From positions 5,338,001-5,402,000 of the forward strand of contig CM037591.1 in assembly GCA_021018995.1 (NCBI GenBank): a DNA stretch of 64,000 nt. The letters run 5' to 3'. Below are positions 11,314-23,530 of this stretch, piece after piece. A program made the position numbers and the translations under genes. The first letter of the stretch is position 1, and each line of letters starts with the position of its first letter. This stretch comes from Chloranthus sessilifolius. Its lineage: Eukaryota; Streptophyta; Magnoliopsida; Chloranthales; Chloranthaceae. The notes below the pieces were generated by a model that worked only from the letters and a program-made list of their open reading frames with translations, was not told the DNA's origin and made no database searches.

Positions 11314-12394
11314 CTATATATACTTGTCTGGACAAGTACAGACTTGTGCATATATGAGACTCCCAATTGTCGATGCATAGGGAATTGTCTCTATCTGCCT
11401 TCTCTCCAAATCGATCCTGAGACTCTGAAGTAGACTAAATTTATCACCCTTAATAACATGGGCAACAGTAGTGAAGCAATTATGCGTGTTGAATATTTTG
11501 AGAACTTTATCAATATAAGCACTTTGAGACAATCTCAATATGTCACGGGCTCTATCTCGATAAATCTCAATTTCTATCACGTAAGAAGTTTCACCAAAAT
11601 CTTTTATATCAAAACTTTTTGATAAAAATTTTTTTATCTTATATAACATGCTCAAATTATTACTTGCAAGTAATATATTATCAACATATAAAATAAGAAC
11701 GATAAACTTGCTCCCACTGATTTTAAGATATATGCATTGATCCATAATATTTTCTTTAAAACCAAAGTTTGAAATGACTTCATAAAATTTTAAGTATCAT
11801 TGTCGAGATACTTGCTTTAAACCATATATAGACCTTTTGAGTCTACAAACTAAATGACTCTCCCTCAACCTGAAAATCTTCAAGTTGTGTCATAAAGATA
11901 TTTTCATGTAAGTCACCATTTAGAAAAGCAGTTTTGACTTCTATTTGATAAAATTCTAACTCAAAATGAGCTACTAATGTCATGATTATCCGAAAGGATT
12001 CATTTTTAGAGACATGAGAAAATATCTCTTTATAGTCTATTCCCTCTTTTTGAGTGAACCCTTTAGCGACTAACTTGACCTTGTATCTTTCTACATTACC
12101 TTTTGAGTTTTGCTTGATTTTATATACTCATGTACAGCCTGTAGGCTTAACTCTTTCATGTAACTCGCAAATATTCCAGATTGAGTTATGTTTCATTGAT
12201 TCCAACTCTTCCTTCATAACTTCAAGCCATTGGGTGAATTTGTCACTCTTCATAGCTTGGCTAAAGGAAACAGAATCTGTTTCATTTCCAAAATTATACT
12301 CACTCTCATAGAAGTAGATAATATAGTCATCATAAATGGTTGGCTTCTTTGCTCTCTCTGATCTACATAATGATTGATCATTGGCAATCACCAT
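11314..12394 (-). pseudogene. Reverse transcriptase remnant of the Copia fossil
   Basis: Segments in Copia order include the upstream region with AMKSDKFTQWLEVMKEELES (12394-12128) and the active-site block ILYVDNILLASNN with the YVD motif near 11690. The segments belong to one decayed pol region between integrase and RNase H. Confidence 0.85.
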
Positions 12395-12781
12395 GGGAGC
12401 AAGAGTCTCTTCAATGTGAGGTGTTTCAATAGGTATAGTCGTAGGTACATCAACACTTTTTTAAATAACTGGTATTAGTATCACTTTTTATTGGATAAAA
12501 GGGGTAGGAATTATAACCCGATTCTCCTCAAAAGTGATTTTTTTAGGCTTAACACTCTCACTGTTCTCACAATTCTCAAAGAATTTCGCATATCTAGTCT
12601 CAACAATCCGAGTACTATGAGTGGGGTAATAAAATCTGTAACCTTTTAACCTATTAGGGTAACCAATGAAATAATAACTTATAATTTTAGGATATAATTT
12701 TCATAATTATGGAGTATACACCTTTGCTTCAGCTAAACAATCTCAAATGTGTAAATATCCTAAAGTCAGTTTTCTCCCTAC

Positions 12782-13755
12782 TTATAGCTCATGAGGATTT
12801 TTGGAAACAACCTTACTAGGAACCCGATTCAGAATATGTACCGTTATTTTCAAGGCTTCTCCCCACAAGAACAGAGGCAATTTAGAGTTGCACAACATGC
12901 TTCTCACCATATCCATAAGAGTATAATTTCGTTGTTCAGCTACACCGTTCTGTTCAGGTGTTTTCGGCATAATATATTAAGCAATAATACCATGCTCTTG
13001 TAGATACAGGACGAATGGTCATGGATTGCGACCTGTTTCAGAGTATCTATCATAGTACTCTCCGCCTTTATCAAATTTCACAATTTTGATCTTCGAATTG
13101 AGTTGTAACTCAACTTCGGCTTTATAAATTTTGAACGAGAATAATCGTTTCGATTATTCAGAGTCTCATATTTCTCATAAATGAGAAATATGTAATCGAA
13201 ACCAGAATAATCGTCAGTGAAGGTATTAAAATACTTTTGGCCACCAATAGCAGGAGTTGAAAATGATTTACAAATAGTAGTGTGGACTATTTCTAGCAAA
13301 CTCGTGCTCATGATAACTTATTTCTTGTTAGTCATCGTGAGTTTTCCTTTAACGGAATCTACACAAGTATTAAAGTCAGATAAATTGAGCTCATCGATTA
13401 TATCATCTTTAATTAACCTCTCTATTCTATCTTTAGATATATGGCCTAAACGTTTATGCCATAAAATGGAAGAGTTGTCGATTGCTCGTTTTCGTTTCTT
13501 ACTAATTTTATCATCTACATACATAGAAACTAAAGATTTGGCGTAACATGAATCAAAGTTTAATTTATAAAAATTGTCTACTAATGAGCCACCACACACA
13601 ATATCGAAATCAAATAATAGAGTAAAAATATTATGTTCAAATTTAAATTCAAAATCTAATGAATCAAATTTAGAAATTAATATAAAGTTTTTAGTGATAC
13701 TTGGAACGCAAACAGTATCAACTAAATCTAAAATGAATATGACGGAGAGTCTCAA
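12782..13755 (-). pseudogene. Pre-integrase and integrase remnant of the Copia fossil
   Basis: The minus strand shows a GAG pre-integrase block with LWHKRLGHISKDRIERL (13755-13318), an integrase core piece with FTDDYSGFDYIFL (13311-13078) and [20 protein letters not shown] (12970-12782). Order and content are those of Ty1/Copia integrase. Confidence 0.9.
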
Positions 13756-13839
13756 TGACCTTCATGTGATGTTAAAGTCACTTTTCTGAGAAGCTTTTAC
13801 GTTTTTTCCTTTATATGATCTCTTTTTTCTCTTGAAATT

Positions 13840-14030
13840 TTATTGTAATGGCTTAAGAGCAGCGTAATGAGCACTTTCAGATTTTTCAACCTTAAGTCTT
13901 TCTTCTTCTTGGACACAGTGAGCGATTAGCTCATTCATCTTCAATTTTTCTTTCTGCATGTTATAATTAATCTTAAATAGGTCAAATTGTGCAGGAAAAG
14001 AAGTCATGATGAAGTGAACAAAATAACCCT
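13840..14030 (-). pseudogene. gag remnant of the Copia fossil
   Basis: The minus-strand translation includes TSFPAQFDLFKINYN followed by KLKMNELIAHCVQEEERL, typical of the Copia gag (UBN2) family. The rest of the leader up to the 5' LTR holds no clear coding, only GGGTCA-type repeats near 14640-14800. Confidence 0.75.
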
Positions 14031-15202
14031 CTGTTTGGTCGAATCACAACACCCTAACAATACTCGCACACAGTAATGAATAGTAAAATGCAGCCATCAC
14101 ACAACATTAAGTGATCTATCACCGTTCGACAAAAGCAATACCTTAAGTTATGATGTTAACGTTTACTATACACTTTCACTGAATTTGTGATATGGTCTTT
14201 TACAAAAAAAAAAATCATTTTAAAAATTACAGCATTAGAAAAGATCATCACCGTTGGACAGAAGAATCCTTCGAAGCCATGTTCTCAATTTATATTTGAT
14301 AATATTTTAGATGGTCATAAAAGTGATTAAATAATAATTAAAAATAAATCACTTATGTATAAGTGCCAAAAATTAATAATAATCGTGGGTAACATTATTT
14401 AAGTACTAACCTTGGTGCTAGAGTACAACCTCAAATACCTAACTTTAATTAAGAGCACTCAAATATACAATAATTATCCGATGAAAAATTATCAAAAGGA
14501 TATCAGGTCATGAAAACGTCATAATAGAGAGTTTCTTTTCAAAAATAGACCTAAAAAATAAATTTGGAATGCCCGAGAAAGTAAAAAAACATATATAATG
14601 TCCAAAATGTGGACTTATAGATAACCTAGAAATGACCCGAAAAGAATAAGAAAAAATATGGGTCAAAATTGGGTCATGACTCAATTCTGGTTATCGACCA
14701 GGCCGGGTCACAAAACGAGTCGGGTCATATGCTTATATGGGTCCATGGGCCGAGTTGGGCATGTGGTTAGGGCAGTTCACAAGCCGGGTCATGAGCGAAA
14801 CTCATGGGCCGATCAAGGGACCCATATGTTTAAAGAATGGAGGCCAGATAACCAAAGACCTAAAAGGTCACTTCTTCATGGAAAACTTTTATTTGCCATT
14901 ATGAAATAACTTTTATTTGCCTAAAAGGTGGCATAGAAGATGAAGGTCACTGCGTGGCAAGTGAGGCTACCAAGTTGATCCATATGTACGCCCTTATATC
15001 TCTTCCGTTTCTTTTAGTCATTTTGATGTACAAAACTATAATATAAGAAATATGAAATGTCGCGTTGAAGATGATGGCCACGTGGCAAGTGATGGCTATA
15101 ACTGGCAAATGAGGGCTATTTCTCTTGAAGTAATTCAATTAAGCAACTTAAGAAGCAAGGAAAACTAATGATAATGTTTTGATTAAACTATAACCAATTC
15201 AG

Positions 15203-15214
15203 GCTTTAATACCA
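15203..15214 (-). other. Primer-binding site of the Copia fossil
   Basis: On the minus strand this reads TGGTATTAAAGC, close to the TGGTATCAGAGC complementary to initiator Met tRNA. It lies 2 bp inside the 5' LTR. Confidence 0.8.
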
Positions 15215-15216
15215 AT

Positions 15217-15686
15217 TGATGAATCTATCGATCCGACCATCCAAATATAAGCCCTAGGATCTAGGCGCATGATTAATCAAAACAATAAATCAACTATCCA
15301 TCAATTAAAATATATGAGCGCACCTTGAGTGTGAGCTATGAAAAGTGGGTTGCCAATCTTCAATGATCTCCTCGCTCTCAATACCTCCGATCACAATGGG
15401 GATGCTTTTGCTAATGAGGAGGGTTGAAGTGTGTCGAGCAATCGTTGGGACCAAGTATCCCTTATATTTATAGCCAAAGAATCCTTTCCCATTAAGGGCT
15501 TGAATTACTAATTATATTGTGATTGAAAATCACAATTATACCTTAACTAAAAGGCTTAATTATTAGTTGTTTGTTCTCTTTAAATTCACCGAATTAGCAC
15601 CTATTACATCACGAGATTGATCTTACATTATTCACCGGTCAACAGATTGACCATAGTGATGCTCACCAAAATAGAAACTTCTAATA
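15217..15686 (-). repeat. 5' LTR of the Copia fossil
   Basis: Partner of 9800-10276 with many substitutions between the two. It adjoins the primer-binding site and so is the 5' LTR of the minus-strand element. Confidence 0.85.
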
Positions 15687-16196
15687 GGTCCAACTAGAAG
15701 ACAGTCAAATGTCGATCCACATGGAATACATATTCCTAATAGTGATCATGATCATGACAATGAGTAGGGTTCTCAGTTCACTTTAAGGGATGTGTGTCAT
15801 GCAGAATCAACATTTGTTAGTTGAATAGGTGGGCATGATCTCAAGATCTATTATGTGAAAGATTGGAATGGAAAACAATCTCAATCATTTGATTAAAGGT
15901 AAACATTGGTGTCGACGGTGAAACTATAAATTCGAACACCGAATCTTCCATTGCAATACCCGCAGTCATTATATAATCTATGCATCAACAATTCGCAATA
16001 ATAAAAATAAAACAGAAGGCACGATTAAGACATATGTGACAATCATGAAAATTAAAAAAAAAAAAAAATACCATATGTAAAATTGGAGAACTATTGAATT
16101 GGCCGAATATTTGACAAAAACTTCGACACTCAACTTATTCAAAGAATTTTGCCAAAAATTTATCAATGTGGGACATTTTGTTGTAGAGCTTTAAAC

Positions 16197-19154
16197 TGTC
16201 ACGACCCAGAATCCTTACCCGATATCGAGGGCCTAGAATTCCGTGTTATAACCCCGCATGCTGGTAAGGCAATAAGCGGACATACACATAATCTATAAAT
16301 TGACTTAGCATATGGATTGAGGCATGTAAGATATCATTAAAAATAATTGACTCATAAATTAATAACGAAAAATATAGACAATAATAATGAAGTATTTAAT
16401 CCTAACCATGCATCTAGGATATCAAATCAAAATCAGTTTCAGATAGGGTAAAACGGTCTCAAATGTAAACTCACACAATATATCAAGGCTAAAACAAGTC
16501 TCTCAAGAAATAATGAAAACTAGAGTAAAAGGGTTCTCAATGCTGGTAAAAATCTGCTGGATCTACACTCTCATCAAGGTGGTAGTCGACATTCTTGTTT
16601 ATATGAGCCATCTCCGGATCAGCAGCTTTCAAATCATCAAGGACGGGATAAGCAGAATCTTCACCTGAAACTGTTAGATTTTGGGAGGGGGGTGAGTTTA
16701 CTCAATCGCGTAAACTCAGCGGGTTGCACAATCGATCCACCATAACTTACTCAGGTGGGCGTGTGTGCAATCGCTTGAATTGCGGTGCATTATTAAAATA
16801 TAACCAACATCTTAAATAAATGAAATAAACTTATCCATAATTCATAGACTATCATAATCAAGACTGAAAAATATACTAATATAACATGATGAGTGCATGA
16901 TGCTTCTATTTTCTTATCTCTTTTCCTATTTGTCTCATCAACTTAGCATACGTAACATATCGTAAGTCTTATTAATTACTCCATACGCCTACACAACGTA
17001 CTTCGCATCTTATCTTATTTAAACGATCTATGCCAGGATCGCTGCTCGAGCCTACCACGCGAGGTCCACGTGTAGATAAACCACCTAACCTCGATATCAT
17101 AACATAAACCACCATCCAGCCAGATGAGGTTGCCGGCATAGTAACCACGATGTCCCCTTAGTTCGAGACAAGGTTATAATGTCTTTAAGACCCGTCTTGG
17201 CTGCAGACATTAAGCCTTTACGGTGGCTCGTAAGGTATGGCACGTGTAGAAACTTAATTTATATTTAGCTGGCCTTCACAGCGTATCTTAACATATCATA
17301 ACATTATTCGATTCTGGGCTTAGGTCCCCGCCCCGATTTTATATTTGCGTGGGCTTAAGTCTCCACTTTCTTAATATATATATGTGTCTTAACATATTCT
17401 TTTCTCATTTTTTTCTTAAAACTTAGTTGCATGCGATAGGCTTCACTAAACCACGTTTTCCAAGGGACGGGTTCCGTAGTAACCTAGATGTACTTCGTGT
17501 GGTATCCCATACTACCATAGAGGGGTTGCATCCGTACATGGATGCCTACATTCCAAGTTTCACATGACCGTGAAAGAAACCCCACCGTGACGAAGGCTTA
17601 AGTCATGTGTCATATTTTATTCTTAACTTATATGCGTATGCCCTATCGTGATTTTCTATATGATGAATGTCATATGATAATGGTGAACATATATAAGAAT
17701 GAATTATAACATAAACCTTAAATATTTCATATTTTTGAAGAAAATTGATAAAGAGCATAACATATGAAATATTAAAGTAAAACAGAAAATAATAAATATT
17801 TAACTATATTTATTTTACAATAGTGTTGAAACTATACTTCATTAAAGTTAATTATATTCATGAAATTTGATGATTGACTGGTATAGCGATCCAATATATT
17901 TTAAAATTCTAAAGGAGCGCATGTGTCAATTCAAGAATTGTATGAGGCTTAGAGGAGGTAATAGAATGGTAAGTATTGAAAAGCGTCCCCTTAAACTTAT
18001 AGATTGTTATTCGATATAAGCTATTTAATGTATTTTATTTAATCTTAGGGATTTATAAGTCTAGAGATAAGTTTAGCATAAAGTAGTCAAAGAGTTAAAA
18101 AAATAATGTCAAACCCGTGTAACCTTAAATCATCTAAAACGTATCCCGACTTGCAGCTCAATTTTGACCTTAAAAATATTAAATTCGTGAAATTGCTATT
18201 TCAGACAAAGTTGTAGATCTCATTGTCTTCTTTCCAATGCCGCATAAATCATGTCAATCCGAGTTCGGGGTAAAAGGTTATGGCCAAAATACCGAGGCTG
18301 TGTCTGTTGAAGAGTTTGGCCGAATTTCACGAAAATCTGGGAAAAACGATCCTATCGATTTTGGGCTTAATTTCTATGTTTTTAAGACCCGAAATTTATC
18401 AAAATTTAAGGAAAAATTAGGGTTTTCTTTTTAAGAAATAACTAAATAATTTAAGATGGATTTAGAGGCACCCACCTGTTGAAGCGTGTTTCGAATCCTA
18501 CGATGATTTGGGTTGATGGAGATCGGATTCGAGAGACGATATGCTCGAGTCTTTTCACGAGAATTTCTTTCTTACGATAAATTGGTCGCGGCGATGAGAA
18601 ACTTTGATGGTGTAAGATTCTCTGATAAGATCAAAAATCGATGGAGATCCGATGAGGAATTATGAAAGATGGCACTGTCAGAGCTTTTGCAGAGAAGAGG
18701 GGATAAAGAAAGACAACTGAGAGAAGAAGTAAATATATATCTAATTCCTTGTATAGGTTAACTCTAATTAAGACTTTCCGTATAAGATTTAATAAAATAG
18801 TAGTTTTTCTACGCAAGTAGAATTCATACGTGACTTGAAAAGCTTGAGAAGAGGTTTTGCTCCAGCATGTAAGCACCAAGGTAAATGGTGATTCTCTCCG
18901 AATTCTGATTGTGCCTTTAACCCGCTTCACTCTTCAAACGGGCATAACTTTTTATATTCTTATCGAAAATTGACAAATTATATATCGTTGGAATCGTATC
19001 GACGAGTACTCCGCATTGAGTCTAATATTAATATATAAAAAAAATCAGACTATTTCTAAAGTGAGTATATTCCGGTGTGGAGCGTTAGCACCACGCACTG
19101 TGTGGTACATCATCTAATACCATTAAATAAAATTCAAAAATCTGGGTTATTACA
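16197..19154 (-). mobile_element. Giant solo LTR (2,958 bp), Gypsy/Tekay-like, with target duplication
   Basis: The segment begins TGTCACGACCCAGA and ends TCTGGGTTATTACA, so read from either side it starts TG with a shared ACCCAGA block. TAAAC flanks it on both sides (16192-16196 and 19155-19159). No gag or pol remains. The terminus type (TGTAATAACCC on the minus strand) and the length near 3 kb resemble Tekay/Del chromovirus LTRs, which are known to be long. The family is inference. Minus orientation is inferred by comparison with the solo LTR at 24082-26848. It lies at the outer edge of the right foldback arm. Confidence 0.9.
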
Positions 19155-19159
19155 TAAAC

Positions 19160-19418
19160 TCTGTCCGAAAATGGGGATTACATGTTCAAAATCTCGAATT
19201 AGTTATCATTTCCACGCGCTCCGAAATAATGTGATATAATTATTTTTTATGATGGATATAATGGGCAAGGTTCAATGATTTGTGATTTATAAAAAACAAA
19301 AAGGCAAAATAATGTGATATAATTAATAATAGTAACAATATTCGATAAATTATATCATTCATATTGTAAAACCTTCAAATGAATCCTAAAAACATGGACA
19401 TACCCAAAATCAATACCC
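19160..19418. other. Spacer between solo LTR and Harbinger-like element
   Basis: AT-rich sequence with AATAATGTGATATAATTA twice (near 19228 and 19308). No gene seen. Confidence 0.5.
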
Positions 19419-19600
19419 TAAGGGCTTGTTCAGGAGTCCAAAAACACTCAGAATTTGAGTTTAAACTCATAAACAACTCAGAATATGAGATTTTTCGACT
19501 AAATCTACCTTTCCATAGTTTTTTTGGGAAGTGGGATTCCAAGTCGTTTCAGAGTGAAAACGACAACTAGTCGTCTGAGCTATATGGTCGGAATAGCTCA

Positions 19601-19886
19601 GAATCTGAGCTCAGATTCTAGCGACGGAGTATACTTCTCAAAAATTTATACATGAGATCCCAACTCATGTGCTTAAAAACCAAATAATAATAATAATAAT
19701 AATAATAATCAAAGCAGAAAAATCAAAACCGTTGGAGGAGATGACCGTCGCCAGTACATGTTCTTTGCTCACCGAATCGGTACCGGATGATTCCCGGCGT
19801 CAGGGCCTTCGGCCAACCTGTTAGACCATCACTTTGGAGACGCTTACTCTGTTAAGATCAAATCTCACCGGTGGCAAGGCGCCTAT

Positions 19887-19925
<39 letters not shown>

Positions 19926-21591
19926 CTCTTCTTCAAAATATATATATGTATTATATATTAAACAAACACCTGTACAACTTCTTAAAGGCAACTGACTTTG
20001 AGTTCACCCACACCACGCGGAAACACATCGACTTCATTGAATTAGATGATGGAGATTGTTTATCGTCCCAATATTTTACGCGATCAATCTTTAGATCATG
20101 GGTGTACCATCAGACGGTCGATTTTTTATTTCATGTGGTACACACCCATAACAGTGACCTTAAAATCAATTTTAAGCATGTACGAGATGTGTTTCCGCAT
20201 TGAATCACACACCCATAAAAGTGGCCTTAAAATAAATTTTAAGCGTGTACGTGATGTCGATTGCATTGAATCAGATGATAGAGATTGTTTATCATCTCAA
20301 TATTTCACACGATCGATCTTTAGATCATGGGTGTACCATCAGACGGTCGGTTTTTTATTTTATGTGGTACACACCCATAAAAGTGGCCTTAAAATCAATT
20401 TTAAGGCCTTAGAATCTGAGCTCAGATTCTAGCGACGGAGTATACTTCTCAAAATTTTATACATGAGATCCCAACTCATGTGCTTAAAAACAAAAAAATA
20501 ATAAAAAAAAAGCAGAAAAATCAAAACCATTGGAGAAGATGACTGTCGTCAGTACGTGTTCTTTGCTCACCGGACGGTGATCGGATCGGTACCGGACGAT
20601 TCCCAGCGTCGGGGCCTTCGGCCGGCCTGTTAGACCGTCACTTTGGGGACACTTACTCTGTTAAGAGCAAATCTCACCGGCGGCAAGACGCCTATCCTAT
20701 AACGGTTACTCTGTTAAGATCAAATCTCACCGGCGGCAAGGCGCCTATCTTGTATAAATATATATAGCTTCTTCAAAAAATATATATGTATTATATATTA
20801 AAAAAACACCTGTACAACTTCTTAAAGGCAACTGACTTTGAGTTCACCCATACCACGCGGAAACACATCGACTTCATTGAATTAGATGATGGAGATTGTT
20901 TATCGTCCCAATATTTTACGCAATCAATCTTTAGATCATGGGTGTGCCATTAGACGGTCGATTTTTTATTTCATGTGGTACACACCCATAAAAGTGACCT
21001 TAAAATCAATTTTAAGCATGTACGAGATGTGTTTCCGCATTGAATCACACACCCATAAAAGTGGCCTTAAAATAAATTTTAAGCGTGTATGTGATGTCGA
21101 TTGCATTGAATCAGATGATGGAGATTGTTTATCATCTAAATATTTCACACGATCGATCTTTAGATCATGGGTGTACCATTAGACGGTCGATTTTTTATTT
21201 TATGTGGTACACACCCATAAAAGTGGCCTTAAAATCAATTTTAAGGCCTTAGAATTTGAGCTAAGATTCTAGCGATGGAATATACTTCTCAAAAATTTAT
21301 ACATGATATCCCAACTCGTGCTTAAAAACTAAAAAATAATTTTTAAAAAAAAAGCAGAAAAATCAAAACCATTGGAGAAGATGACTGTCGCCAGTACGTG
21401 TTCTTTGCTCACCGGACGGTGATCGGATCGGTATTGGACGATTCCCGACGTCGAGGCCTTCGGCCGGCCTGTTAGACCGTCACTTTGGGGACGCTTACTC
21501 TGTTAAGAGCAAATCTCACCGGCGGCAAGACGCCAATCTTATAACGCTTACTCTGTTAAGATCAAATCTCACCGGCGGCAAGGCGCCTATC

Positions 21592-21665
<74 letters not shown>

Positions 21666-22975
21666 CTTCTTCAAAAATATATATGTATTATACATTAAAC
21701 AAACACCTGTGCAGCTTCTTAAAGGCAACTGACTTTGAGTTCACCCACACCACGCGGAAACACATCGACTTCATTGAATCAGATGATGGAGATTGTTTAT
21801 TGTCCTAATATTTTATGCGATCAATCTTTAGATCATGGGTGTACCATCAGACGATTGGTTTTTTATTTCATGTGGTACACACCCATTAAAGTGACCTTAA
21901 AATCAATTTTAAGCATGTACGAGATGTGTTTCCGCATTGAATCACACACCCATAAAAGGGGCCTTAAAATAAATTTTAAGCGTGTACGTGATGTCGATTG
22001 CATTGAATCAGATGATGGAAATTGTTTATCATCTCAATATTTCACACGATCGATCTTTAGATCATGGGTGTACCATCAGACGGTCGGTTTTTTATTTCAT
22101 ATGGTACGCACCCATAAAAGTGGCCTTAAGGCCTTAGAATCTGAGCTCAAATTCTAGCGACGGAGTATACTTCTCAAAAATTGATACATGAGATCCCAAC
22201 TCGTGCTTAAAAACCAAAAAATAATTAAAAAAACAAGCAGAAAAATCAAAACCATTGGAGAAGATGACCGTCGCTAGTACGTGTTCTTTGCTCACCGGAC
22301 GGTGACCGGATCGGTACTGGACGATTCCTGGCGTCGGGGCCTTCGGCCGGCCTATTAGACCATCACTTTGGGGACGCTTACTCTATTAAGAGCAAATCTC
22401 ACCGGCGGCAAGACGCCTATCCTATAACGCTTACTCTGTTAAGATAAAATCTCACCGGCGGCAAGGCGCCTATCCTGTATATATATATATATATATAACT
22501 TCTTCAAAAAATATATATGTATTATATATTAAACAAACACCTGTACAACTTCTTAAAGGCAACTGACTTTGAGTTCACCCACATCACGCGGAAACACATC
22601 GACTTCATTGAATCAGATGATGGAGATTGTTTATCGTCCCAATATTTTACGCGATCAATCTTTAGATTATGGGTGTACCATCAGACGGTCGGTTTTTTAT
22701 TTCATGTGGTACACACCCATAAAAGTGACCTTAAAATCAATTTTAAGCATGCACGGGATGTGTTTCCGCGCTGAATCACACACCCATAAAAGTGGCCTTA
22801 AAATCAATTTTAAGCGTGTACGTGATGTCGATTGCATTGAATCAGATGGAGATTGTTTATCATCTCAATATTTCACACGTTCGATCTTTAGATCATGGGT
22901 GTACCATCAAACGGTCGGTTTTTTATTTCATGTGGTACACACCCATAAAAGTGGCCTTAAAATCAATTTTAAGTG
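19601..22975. repeat. Four tandem units of 811, 840, 885 and about 840 bp
   Basis: Units start at 19601, 20412, 21252 and 22137, each with GAATCTGAGCTCAGATTC or a close variant followed by TAGCGACGGAGTATACTTC. Each then has a purine-rich stretch, a GC-rich module of about 150 bp, a TA microsatellite of differing length, and two copies of a roughly 235-bp block containing GATGGAGATTGTTTATC, AGATCATGGGTGTACCATCA and CACACCCATAAAAGTG. Units differ by scattered substitutions and microsatellite length. Reading frames of 60-168 codons recur across units but follow the repeat, not codon constraint. Confidence 0.92.
21591..21664. repeat. TA dinucleotide microsatellite
   Basis: A TA run of about 74 bp in the third tandem unit. 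The equivalent positions hold shorter runs at 19890-19923 and 22477-22496 and almost none near 20756, so this locus has expanded unit by unit. Confidence 0.95.
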
Positions 22976-23530
22976 TGCATGTGATGTTAAGGTCACTTTT
23001 CTGAGATGCGTGCCGCTTGAAATAAAATACTGGTCGTCTGATGAGACACTGATAATCTCAAGATCCATCATGTGAAAGATTGGGAGGATAAATGATTTCC
23101 ATCATTTAATTCAATTTAGTCAATGTGTTTCAGCGTGGGTGAATTCAAAGCTCAGTGGATGGATTTAAAGGAACTCTATATATTATATATAATATAATAT
23201 ATATATATATAAGCAACCGGCTTACTTTTTTGTTTCAATCTTCCCCAAGTTAGATCTTAAGATCATGGATTTCTAATCAGACGGCCAAATGTTGATTTCA
23301 CATAGCACACATCTCCAAAAAGATTTGGTAAACTCATGTTTCCATTATTTACGTCACTTTTTAGGGATGTGTTATGTTAAATCAGCATCTAAAGGTTTGA
23401 TAAGAGCTCCATGATCTTAATATCTACTGTGAGGAAGATTGGATCAAAAAACAGTCTCCATCGTTTGATTCAGATTGGTCAATGGTTCTTGTCCAATAAA
23501 AATTGTGTGGTACATTACTCAAAAAATGGG
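22976..23530. repeat. Inverted (foldback) partner sequences of the tandem unit
   Basis: The reverse complement of 23030-23165 matches the start of the 235-bp block in the tandem units, including the ACTGA...TTCACCCAC lead-in and AATGATGGAAATCATTTATCC. A second, more diverged foldback pair follows at 23240-23290 and 23400-23470, ending near GGGTGCAAATAG at 23528. The latter also ends the Mutator-type MITE at 33.5 kb. Confidence 0.65.

Larger units (their letters stand above)
9800..15686 (-). mobile_element. Ty1/Copia LTR retrotransposon fossil (minus strand)
   Basis: Two related LTRs bound minus-strand remnants in Copia order: gag, integrase, reverse transcriptase, RNase H. The primer-binding site next to the 5' LTR resembles the initiator-methionine tRNA type used by plant Copia elements. 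A purine-rich tract adjoins the 3' LTR. The coding region is broken in many places and the LTRs have diverged clearly, so it is an old insertion. It sits inside the foldback element. No clean target duplication was found. Confidence 0.9.
8951..16190. mobile_element. Foldback (Mutator-like) element with inverted arms, split by a Copia fossil
   Basis: The left arm (about 8951-9798) and right arm (about 15690-16190) are inverted copies. GTCAAATATTCGGC with the following AATTCAGTAATTCTCCAA on the left matches its reverse complement near 16075-16115. TGTTGATGCATAGATTA at about 9661 matches its reverse complement near 15975-15992. Within the arms is a motif also present at 20-23 kb and 33.2 kb (an AGATGATGGAGAT-like block, then AGATCATGG and ATCAGACGG). 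No transposase was found, so it is non-autonomous. The Copia element at 9800-15686 sits in its middle. Mutator affinity is inferred from the MITE at 33142, which shares the motif and has a 9-bp target duplication. The outer ends are approximate. Confidence 0.65.

Noticed and set aside
14658-14909. 83-codon frame on the plus strand
   Set aside because: It lies in the leader of the minus-strand Copia fossil and reads GGGTCA-type repeats. No homology recognised.
9795-15691. Target duplication of the Copia fossil at 9.8-15.7 kb
   Set aside because: The flanking bases TCTAA and GGTCC do not match. Age or LTR-end uncertainty may explain it.
20046-23075. Repeated reading frames of 98-168 codons sharing MEIVYRPNILRDQSLDHG-like sequence
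   Set aside because: They recur because the DNA repeats. Frames shift with microsatellite length, the sequence overlaps inverted foldback blocks, and there is no protein family or codon bias. They are not genes.
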